From NCBI GenBank assembly GCA_030838815.1, contig JAUZEX010000622.1, forward strand, positions 1 through 6,897: a stretch of DNA of 6,897 nt, given 5' to 3'. Each line of letters begins with the position of its first letter. Position 1 is the first letter of the stretch. The notes below the pieces were generated by a model, which saw only the letters and a program-made list of their open reading frames with translations, ran no database searches and had not been told where the DNA came from. Shown in pieces: positions 1 to 5,731 of the stretch. The position numbers and the translations under genes are program-made. The DNA comes from Actinomycetota bacterium (GTDB taxonomy: Bacteria; Actinomycetota; Acidimicrobiia; IMCC26256; BP-133).

Positions 1-904
<904 letters not shown>

Positions 905-913
905 AGAGAAATG

Positions 914-919
914 AGTCTA
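914..919 (-). promoter_or_regulatory. Probable -10 box of secA
   Basis: On the minus strand the hexamer TAGACT fits the actinobacterial TAnnnT -10 pattern and ends 9 nt before the secA ATG. Transcription starting 6-7 nt downstream would leave a leader of only 2-3 nt, in keeping with the missing Shine-Dalgarno. No convincing -35 is visible. This is a pattern match only. Confidence 0.45.
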
Positions 920-982
920 CCGACCACTCTGGTTTCCGCCGCCCCGCGCTTGGGGCGAAATGGTCGGGGAGTCTCGGCGCTC

Positions 983-988
983 TAGCAT
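983..988 (+). promoter_or_regulatory. Probable -10 box of the 995 membrane-protein gene (leaderless)
   Basis: TAGCAT fits TAnnnT and is followed by exactly 6 nt (989-994) before the GTG at 995. That is the spacing expected if the transcript begins at the start codon. No Shine-Dalgarno is present upstream of 995. A perfect 7-bp inverted repeat with a 2-nt centre (991-997 / 1000-1006) straddles the start codon. No clear -35 is seen. Confidence 0.45.
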
Positions 989-994
989 CCGGCG

Positions 995-3088
995 GTGCTC
1001 ACCGCCCGCCCGGTCGACGTCGAGCGAGAGGTCGACGTCGCCGACCCCGGGCCGAGGCCACGGCGCCGGCCCGGTCTCGAGCCTCTGGCCGGGGTGGCGG
1101 GCCCGGCCGTGGCGGTGACACTGGCGCTCGTGCTCGTCCGCGCCGTCGTCGGTGGACGGCCGCCGGCCGGCGAGGACGTGATGGCCCACCTCATCCGGGC
1201 CGACTTCGCCCTCCCCCACCTGGTCGCCCACCTCCGGCCCGACGGCTGGTTCCCCCGCCTCGTCCTCGGCCAGCAGGAGTTCCTGTTCAACGGGCCTGGA
1301 CTGACCTGGCTGGTGGGCGCCGTCCGCATCCTCACCCTCGGGACCCTCTCGACGACCGGAGCCCTCAAGGTCGTGTGCGTCGCCTCGGTCGCCGCCCTGC
1401 CGCCCGCCGTGGCCTTCCTGGCCCGGTCGTACGGGCTGACGCGGCCCGCCGCCGGCCTGGCCGCCGTCCTGTCGCTGCTGGTGTCGAGCCCCTACGGCCC
1501 CGGCGTCCAGGGCCTGTTCCGGGTCGGGCTGGTGCCGAACCAGGTCGGTGCCGTCCTGTTCTGCCTCGCCCTGGGGGCGATCGTCCGGACGCTGGACGGG
1601 CCGGGCCGGAGCGGCCGGTCCGGGCCGGCCGGCGGGTCCCGGTGGCGACGACCGGGATGGCCCGGCCTGGCCGCCGTGGCCGGCGCCGGCCTTCTCGTGA
1701 CCCACCTGATCTCGGCCCTCATCCTGGCCGTCTTCGTCGCCCTCACCGTGGCCGCCCGGGCGGTGGCCGGTCGTGCCTCCTGGCGGGGGCTGGGCCGCCT
1801 CGCCGCCGTGGCCGGTGGCACGTCCGGACTGGCCGCCTTCTGGCTGGTGCCTCTGGTGGCCCACCGGGACCTGCACGGCGTCTACACCGGCTGGGACACG
1901 CCGGCCCTGGCGACCCGCCTGGCCGACGTCGTGACCGGCCGGGTCCTGTTCCCGACCGGGCTCGGCGCCCTGGTGGTCGCCGGCTGGCTCTACCAGGTCA
2001 TCCGGGTCGCCCCCGGCCGCCGGGTCCTCCGCCCCTTTTCCGGTCCGAGGACCACCCATATGGGAGTTTCGGGACCGGAGAACCGTGGACGGGCGGCGCT
2101 GGTGTGGGTGCTCGTGCCAGCGGCGTACCTGCCGGTGGCCTACGCCGGACTCCACCTGCTCGGACCCGGCGACGTGACACTTCAGCTGCCCAACCGGGGG
2201 CTCGGCTACGTCGGGCTGATGGCGGTCTTCGCCGTGGCCGCTCCGGCGGCGGCGCTGGCCGGACGGTTCGGCCGGGCCGGGCACGTCACAGCCCTTCTGC
2301 TGGCCGGTGTCGCCGTGCTGGCTTTCGCTCCCGGGCGGAACGCCCCGGGCCAGCTCCCGGAACCGAAGCCGCAGCTGCCGGCGGCGGCCGGGGCCCTCCG
2401 GGAGCTCGTCCCGCCAGGGGCCCGATTCGCCACCCAGCGGGACTTCCCCGACGAGATCGGCCGCACCGGCATCATGCATCCCGAGACGTGGCTGGCCCGT
2501 GTCTCGGGCCGGAACTCCCTCAACGGCTTCAACCTGGAGGCGGTCAGCACGCCCGATGCCGCCCTCGAGCCCGAGACGCTCCAGGGCGACGACCCGTCCT
2601 CCTCCGCCGACCGCCTGGCCCGCTTCGGCGTCACCCACGTGGTGGTCACCGACGACCCGGTGGCCGTACGCCTGGCCCACTCCGCCCGGTTCCGGCCGGT
2701 GTGGCAGGCGTCTCCGATCACGATTCTCGCCGTCGAGCCCGGCGACGGGGCCCCGCCCCCCGCCTCCCTGGTCGGCTCGCCGGCACCCCTGTCAGCCTTC
2801 CTGCTCGAAGCCCGACCGGAACACTTCGGAGTGGAGGTGCACGGCGACCACGACGCCCGGGTCAGCGTGGCCATCGCCTGGTCCCCGAAGTGGCACGCCC
2901 GCCTCGACGGCCGGGGGAGCAGCCTCCGGCGAGCTCCGGACGGCCTGATCGAAGCCGACGTCCCCGCCGGCGACCACCAGCTCCACCTCGACTACCGGTC
3001 AGACTCGTGGGACCGGCTCGGCCTCGGTCTGACCCTGCTGACCCTGTTCGCTCAGTTGATGTCGAGGATCTTCTCCCGCACGGCGTAG
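995..3088 (+). CDS. Multi-spanning membrane protein, PTPS-related / GT-C-like family, with a C-terminal extracytoplasmic domain
   Basis: A 697-residue integral membrane protein. The N-terminus is Arg-rich, followed by hydrophobic segments at roughly 33-52, 103-116, 122-143, 152-166, 179-198, 224-256, 266-288, 321-336, 368-389, 402-422 and 429-446. The order of an extracytoplasmic GEDVMAHLIRADF loop (59-71), a WFPRL...FLFNGPG segment (85-102) and an SSPYGPG motif (164-170) resembles the '6-pyruvoyl-tetrahydropterin synthase related' membrane family (a historical name), whose layout recalls GT-C lipid-linked sugar transferases. Residues about 455-672 form a soluble domain with a NSLNGFNLE segment (507-515), a GVTHVVVTDDP strand-turn (545-555), a beta-rich SPKWHARLDGR region (630-640) and PAGDHQLHLDYRS (657-669); a last hydrophobic segment at 675-690 would anchor it, as in YfhO-like proteins. 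The GTG start at 995 is chosen because it precedes the first membrane segment and sits 6 nt after a -10 box. A role in envelope polysaccharide or glycolipid assembly is inference. It lies opposite to all neighbours and overlaps the regulator's 3' end by 37 nt. Confidence 0.85.
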   Translation: MLTARPVDVEREVDVADPGPRPRRRPGLEPLAGVAGPAVAVTLALVLVRAVVGGRPPAGEDVMAHLIRADFALPHLVAHLRPDGWFPRLVLGQQEFLFNGPGLTWLVGAVRILTLGTLSTTGALKVVCVASVAALPPAVAFLARSYGLTRPAAGLAAVLSLLVSSPYGPGVQGLFRVGLVPNQVGAVLFCLALGAIVRTLDGPGRSGRSGPAGGSRWRRPGWPGLAAVAGAGLLVTHLISALILAVFVALTVAARAVAGRASWRGLGRLAAVAGGTSGLAAFWLVPLVAHRDLHGVYTGWDTPALATRLADVVTGRVLFPTGLGALVVAGWLYQVIRVAPGRRVLRPFSGPRTTHMGVSGPENRGRAALVWVLVPAAYLPVAYAGLHLLGPGDVTLQLPNRGLGYVGLMAVFAVAAPAAALAGRFGRAGHVTALLLAGVAVLAFAPGRNAPGQLPEPKPQLPAAAGALRELVPPGARFATQRDFPDEIGRTGIMHPETWLARVSGRNSLNGFNLEAVSTPDAALEPETLQGDDPSSSADRLARFGVTHVVVTDDPVAVRLAHSARFRPVWQASPITILAVEPGDGAPPPASLVGSPAPLSAFLLEARPEHFGVEVHGDHDARVSVAIAWSPKWHARLDGRGSSLRRAPDGLIEADVPAGDHQLHLDYRSDSWDRLGLGLTLLTLFAQLMSRIFSRTA
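2036..2082. repeat. Nested palindrome (47 bp) inside the membrane-protein gene
   Basis: The outer arms 2036-2046 and 2072-2082 are complementary over 11 positions with one G-T pair. A perfect 10-bp palindrome, CCCATATGGG (2055-2064), sits almost exactly at the centre. The left part also forms a short inverted repeat, GGTCC-GA-GGACC (2042-2053). The segment is clearly less GC-rich than the surrounding coding sequence. It encodes residues of the hydrophilic loop around 348-363 between two membrane segments, where an in-frame insertion would be tolerated. It could be a small palindromic repeat element or a protein-binding site. No second copy was seen in this window. Confidence 0.55.
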
Positions 3089-3738
3089 ACGACCGCCTCC
3101 ATGCGGGAGTGGAGCTGGAGCTTCTCCAGGATGTTGCGCACGTGGTTCTTGACGGTGTTCTCGGCGATGAACAGTGCCTCGGCCACGTCGCGGTTGCTCA
3201 TGCCCTGGGCCACGAGCTTGAGCACCTCGAGTTCGCGGGTGGTGAGCCGGGGGGCCTGGAGGCGGGGCTTCTCGTCGGCCTGCTTGGCCAGGGTGTTGAA
3301 CTCGTTGAGCAGCTTCGACGCCATCGATGGCGAGATGAGGCTCTGGCCCTGCACCACCGAGCGGATGGCATCCGCCACTTCCTCGATGGAGATCTCCTTC
3401 AGGAGATAGCCGTTGGCGCCGGCCTTGATGGCGTCGAAGAGGTCGTCCTCCTCGTCGGAGACCGTGAGCATGACGATCTTCGCCGACGGCACCGACTCCC
3501 GGATGGCCCGGGCGGCCTCGATGCCGTTGAGCTTGGGCATCCGCACGTCCATCAGGAGGACATCGGGTACAAATTCCTCGGCCTTGCCGATGACCTCGGT
3601 ACCGTCCTGCGCCTCGGCCACCACCTCGATGTCGGGCTCAGCCTCGAGAACCATGATGAGGCCGCGGCGGAACAAGGCGTGGTCGTCGGCGATGAGGACA
3701 CGAATCCGGTCGACTCCGGCCGCGGGCAAGTCCGTCAC
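3052..3738 (-). CDS. NarL/FixJ-family two-component response regulator
   Basis: A 228-residue cytoplasmic transcription regulator with the usual two domains. The receiver domain (about 12-130) has the acidic pair Asp18-Asp19, the phospho-acceptor Asp64 in LLMDVRMP, the switch Thr92 (MLTVSD) and the conserved Lys114 (YLLKE), so it should be phosphorylatable. A linker of about 35 residues follows, then a LuxR-type helix-turn-helix (about 163-225) with LTTRELEVL (165-173) and the recognition helix ENTVKNHVRNILEKL (193-207). The GTG start at 3738 is supported by an AGGAGG 4 nt upstream. The gene begins 26 nt after hpf, so the two are probably co-transcribed and translationally close. No histidine kinase is in view, so the input signal is unknown. 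Its last 37 nt overlap, tail to tail, the end of the plus-strand membrane-protein gene. Family assignment is firm; the target genes cannot be told from the sequence. Confidence 0.96.
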   Translation of the reverse strand: MTDLPAAGVDRIRVLIADDHALFRRGLIMVLEAEPDIEVVAEAQDGTEVIGKAEEFVPDVLLMDVRMPKLNGIEAARAIRESVPSAKIVMLTVSDEEDDLFDAIKAGANGYLLKEISIEEVADAIRSVVQGQSLISPSMASKLLNEFNTLAKQADEKPRLQAPRLTTRELEVLKLVAQGMSNRDVAEALFIAENTVKNHVRNILEKLQLHSRMEAVVYAVREKILDIN

Positions 3739-3742
3739 GTAC

Positions 3743-3748
3743 CCTCCT
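3743..3748 (-). promoter_or_regulatory. Strong ribosome binding site of the response regulator
   Basis: AGGAGG on the minus strand lies 4 nt before the GTG at 3738, within the 26-nt hpf-regulator gap. It decides the start codon. It also contrasts with secA, comF and the 995 gene, which show -10 boxes at the start instead of a Shine-Dalgarno, and so supports an internal operon position. Confidence 0.75.
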
Positions 3749-3764
3749 GGGTCACTCCGTCAGG

Positions 3765-4325
3765 TTAGCCCGCGGTCTCGATGAGGCCGAAGTTTCCGTC
3801 GTTCCGGCGGTAGATCACGGCCGCCCGACCGCTCTCGGAGCTGGTGAAGAGGAAGAAATCGTGGCCCAGCAGGTCCATCTGGAGGAGGGCCTCCTCGGCT
3901 GACATCGGCTTGATCATGAACTCCTTGGTCTTCACGATCCGGGCCGGCTGCAGTTCCTCCTGATCCTCCTCCTCTTCGAAGAACGCGACCTCGACCCGCT
4001 CCGTACGGATGCGGCGGGGGTGGACCCGGGCCACCCGCTTGTCCTTCAGCCGCTTCACCTGGTGCTCCACCTTGTCGCACACGGCGTAAAGGGCGGCGAA
4101 GGGCTCCGACGCCGAGGCGTGGGCCTTCAGCAGGTGCCCCTTCACGTGGACGAGCACCTCGCACCGCTGGTTGTCGGGGATGCGCGGGTTGCGCTCCTCG
4201 GAGAAGTCCACCTCGGCCCGGGCGAACCCGTTGGCGTAGCGGTCGAGCTTGGCCAGGTGCTCCGTGGCCGCGCTGCGCAGCGGCTCGGAGACCTTCACGT
4301 TCTTGCCCCGGATCACGACGTCCAT
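3765..4325 (-). CDS. hpf: Long-form ribosome hibernation promoting factor (S30AE family)
   Basis: A 186-residue protein with the two-domain architecture of long HPF. The N-terminal S30AE/YfiA domain (about 1-100; MDVVIRGKNVKVSEPLR at the start, VLVHVKGHLLKAHASASEPFAALYAVCDKVEHQVKRLKDKR at 57-97) sits in the 30S decoding region and blocks mRNA and tRNA binding. An acidic linker follows (FEEEEDQEE, 116-124). The C-terminal dimerisation domain (about 128-184; IVKTKEFMIKPMSAEEALLQMDLLGHDFFLF and a late GNFGLIE) links two 70S ribosomes into inactive 100S particles. The ATG at 4325 matches the family N-terminus; a G-rich stretch about 6 nt upstream is the only ribosome-binding candidate. The 338 nt upstream hold a large structured RNA and no other gene. 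Downstream, a response regulator follows after 26 nt. The protein is also known as RaiA, the name borne by the adjacent RNA motif. Expression would be expected in stationary phase or stress (family knowledge). Confidence 0.97.
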   Translation of the reverse strand: MDVVIRGKNVKVSEPLRSAATEHLAKLDRYANGFARAEVDFSEERNPRIPDNQRCEVLVHVKGHLLKAHASASEPFAALYAVCDKVEHQVKRLKDKRVARVHPRRIRTERVEVAFFEEEEDQEELQPARIVKTKEFMIKPMSAEEALLQMDLLGHDFFLFTSSESGRAAVIYRRNDGNFGLIETAG

Positions 4326-4371
4326 GCGTAACCCCCGGTGTCAGCGCCTAATCGGAGACAGCCACAGCAAA

Positions 4372-4642
4372 GGCCGTGTGCGGCTGACCTGGTCTTTGCC
4401 CCCACACTCGCCTGCCGGAGAAGTGACCGTCCCCGGGCGGTGACGCACCGGTTCATCGACGGCTTCGTTCCCTCTCCCGGACGGGCCTCGCCGATCGAAG
4501 CCCACGGGGCAGGGCTTACCCCTAAGCCGCACCATGCTCAGCAACCACGGGTTGCCTTACGTGGGTCGTTTCGCCTGCGACTGGCATCGACTAGCCGCCT
4601 CCGTCGAAACGGAGCGGCGCAACCACAGACCCGCACACGGCC
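4372..4642 (-). ncRNA. Large structured RNA upstream of hpf, probable raiA-motif RNA
   Basis: On the minus strand, GGCCGTGTGCGG (4642-4631) is perfectly complementary to CCGCACACGGCC (4383-4372), giving a 12-bp closing helix around about 247 nt. Inside, several further helices can be drawn: GGTCT/AGACC (4631-4627 / 4395-4391), overlapping P1's last pair; a 10-bp hairpin with a UUCG tetraloop and one bulged G (4618-4594); CCCACG/CGTGGG (4565-4560 / 4506-4501) enclosing GCAACC/GGTTGC (4555-4541) and GGCTTA/TAAGCC with a GGGG loop (4528-4513); CTTCG/CGAAG (4500-4496 / 4467-4463); and CGGTG/CACCG (4450-4438). A TATACT -10 box lies 7 nt upstream of the closing helix. The raiA motif is a known conserved RNA of Actinobacteria and Firmicutes found beside hpf/raiA and comF genes; its biochemical role is unsettled. 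Location, size and complexity fit it, but I cannot align it to the family model. The alternative is a lineage-specific 5' leader of hpf. The RNA ends 46 nt before the hpf ATG with no obvious terminator. Confidence 0.8.
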
Positions 4643-4649
4643 ATGTACG

Positions 4650-4655
4650 AGTATA
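4650..4655 (-). promoter_or_regulatory. -10 box of the structured RNA / hpf transcript
   Basis: TATACT on the minus strand differs from the TATAAT consensus at one position and stands out in this GC-rich sequence. Transcription starting about 7-8 nt downstream (4642-4643) would begin exactly at the first base of the 12-bp closing helix of the RNA. A -35 would fall inside the 3' end of the FlgM-like gene; none resembling TTGACA is seen. Confidence 0.65.
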
Positions 4656-4663
4656 CGTGGCCG

Positions 4664-4831
4664 CTACCGGGGCGGCTCCGGGGTACCGGAGGCGTGCCGG
4701 GCCATCACGACGCTGACAAGCCGGTTGACCAGCTCGTCGACCGGCGGCTCGTAGGCGCCATCGGCCACCTGCTGGCGCAGGCGCAAGATCACATCGTGGC
4801 GGTCCGCGGTAGCTGCGTGCGTGCGTTCCAT
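4664..4831 (-). CDS. Small FlgM-like protein (55 residues)
   Basis: A 55-residue frame from the ATG at 4831 to a TAG at 4664. The core RHDVILRLRQQVADGAYEPP (11-30), followed by VDELVNRLV (31-39), resembles the C-terminal sigma-binding part of FlgM, the anti-sigma factor that holds the flagellar sigma factor inactive (pattern: basic residue, short helix, I/V-x-x-G-x-Y, P, then an amphipathic helix). The long unstructured N-terminus of classical FlgM (about 90-100 residues) is absent. A GGAGGAG lies 11 nt upstream of the ATG, a little far but convincing. The gene follows comF after 53 nt on the same strand and ends 9 nt before the -10 box of the structured RNA, so it is probably co-transcribed with comF. 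That it is a gene is likely; that it binds a sigma factor is inference from a short motif. It may be a small regulator of unknown partner. Confidence 0.65.
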   Translation of the reverse strand: MERTHAATADRHDVILRLRQQVADGAYEPPVDELVNRLVSVVMARHASGTPEPPR

Positions 4832-4884
4832 CGCGAGTCTCGCTCCTCCCGAAGACCACCCCCACGCGGGGATCGGGCCTCGGC

Positions 4885-5604
4885 TCACCGCGAATAACGG
4901 CTCCCTGGCGCAGCGCCTTGAGCGCCCCGCGACCGATCCGCACCGCTCGCCGCCCCGCCCGGCGCTGGGCCGACCCGCAGTTGAGTACGGGCCACGATGG
5001 CGGCCCCTACCCAGGTCGCCCCCGCCGATCTGAGGGAGGTGGCGGCGGCCGCCAGGGTGGCGCCGGTGGTGGCGACGTCGTCGACCACCAGGACCCGCCG
5101 CCCGGCCACCGACCGCGCCTCCCCGAACACCGGGCCGTGGCGACGCTCTCGCGCCGTTCGGCCCGTCTGGGCCGGGCCGGCCCGGCGCAAGAGGCAGCGC
5201 CGGACGGGGACGTCGAGGCCCCGCCCGACCGCCCGGGCCAGGTGCTCGGCCTGGTCGAACCCTCGCTGGCGGCGGCGGGCGGCGCTGGTCGGAGGCCAGG
5301 TGACCACGTCGACCGGGCCGGGCGGCGGTGCCCGGCGCAGCCGTTCGACCAGCGCGCCGGCCAGGAGCGGGAGGGCGGAACGGGCGTTCCGGTACTTCAC
5401 CCGGGCCAGGCCCTCCCGCACCACCCCTTCGTAGGCGAAGGCGGCGACCCACCAGTCGATCCCCGCTGGTGGCGAAGGCCCGGGGGTGGCGGGCACCGGG
5501 CGGGCCCGGGCCAGGCAGCCGGGGCAGAGGGCGGCCGGCGCCACCCCACAGCCGACACAGCGGCCCGGGAACAGCACGGCGAGTACGGGGATGAGCACGT
5601 CCAT
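4885..5604 (-). CDS. comF: ComF family protein (phosphoribosyltransferase-like)
   Basis: A 239-residue protein with the ComF/GntX layout. An N-terminal four-cysteine zinc ribbon (Cys16, Cys19, Cys27, Cys30 in CVGCG and CPGC) is followed by the double-Trp and YEGVVREGLARVKYRNARS region (51-76), the VDVVTWPPTSAARRRQRGFDQAEHLAR segment (98-124), an AQTGRTARERR motif (145-155) and a type I phosphoribosyltransferase PRPP loop, VLVVDDVATTGATL (171-184), with Asp175-Asp176. In naturally competent bacteria ComF helps bring single-stranded DNA into recombination; in others the role is unclear, and no other competence gene is in view. The last about 30 residues are a Gly/Ala/Arg-rich tail unlike the conserved core. 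The ATG at 5604 is chosen because it leaves the usual short N-terminus before the cysteines and lies 7 nt after a TAGGTT box. The open frame extends upstream to 5859, but that part antisenses the neighbouring gene. First gene of the minus-strand group leading to hpf. Confidence 0.95.
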   Translation of the reverse strand: MDVLIPVLAVLFPGRCVGCGVAPAALCPGCLARARPVPATPGPSPPAGIDWWVAAFAYEGVVREGLARVKYRNARSALPLLAGALVERLRRAPPPGPVDVVTWPPTSAARRRQRGFDQAEHLARAVGRGLDVPVRRCLLRRAGPAQTGRTARERRHGPVFGEARSVAGRRVLVVDDVATTGATLAAAATSLRSAGATWVGAAIVARTQLRVGPAPGGAASGADRSRGAQGAAPGSRYSR

Positions 5605-5611
5605 GGCCCGG

Positions 5612-5617
5612 AACCTA
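5612..5617 (-). promoter_or_regulatory. Probable -10 box of comF (leaderless)
   Basis: TAGGTT fits TAnnnT and is separated from the comF ATG by 7 nt, so the mRNA would start at or within a base of the start codon. No Shine-Dalgarno is present before the ATG. It lies in the 127-nt region between comF and the divergent beta-propeller gene. Confidence 0.45.
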
Positions 5618-5720
5618 GCGAGCGGGTGTGACAGGAAAGGGGACACGACACCGGCGGATGACGGCGCCGGGGCGGACGTGTGAGACTTGGCCCGGCGCTG
5701 GGGCCGTGCCGCATGGGGAC

Positions 5721-5727
5721 AGGAGGG
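5721..5727 (+). promoter_or_regulatory. Ribosome binding site deciding the start of the beta-propeller gene
   Basis: AGGAGGG lies directly upstream of the GTG at 5732; counted from AGGAGG the spacing is 5 nt. It favours that GTG over the ATG at 5741 (spacing 14 nt) and over the upstream TTG at 5687, which would place extra residues ahead of the signal peptide. Confidence 0.75.
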
Positions 5728-5731
5728 TGTC

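Noticed and set aside
1595..1660. GC-rich repeats (GGCCGG runs) in the membrane-protein gene as a regulatory repeat
   Set aside because: They encode a Gly/Arg/Pro-rich loop (about 201-221) and look like codon and composition bias rather than an ordered repeat.
917..2680. A 587-codon open frame on the minus strand opposite the membrane-protein gene
   Set aside because: Its composition is Gly/Arg/Pro/Gln/His-rich with no motif, and it would run over the secA promoter. High-GC antisense shadow.
1375..3768. A 797-codon open frame on the plus strand overlapping the membrane-protein and regulator genes
   Set aside because: Its translation is Arg/Pro/Gly-rich low complexity with no domain pattern; it is a +2 shadow produced by high GC. 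The real frames there have membrane segments and a clear response-regulator fold.
4372..4642. The 12-bp inverted repeat as ends of a small transposon or MITE
   Set aside because: The intervening sequence folds into several further helices, a -10 box is phased to the first base, and the position between comF and hpf matches a known RNA class. No target-site duplication was seen.
4832..5452. N-terminal extension of the FlgM-like frame upstream of 4831
   Set aside because: The upstream part is a shifted shadow of comF, rich in Arg, Gly and Pro. The ATG at 4831 with GGAGGAG upstream is the supported start.
5687..5731. TTG at 5687 as start of the beta-propeller gene
   Set aside because: It adds 15 residues before the signal peptide and has no ribosome binding site, whereas AGGAGGG directly precedes the GTG at 5732.
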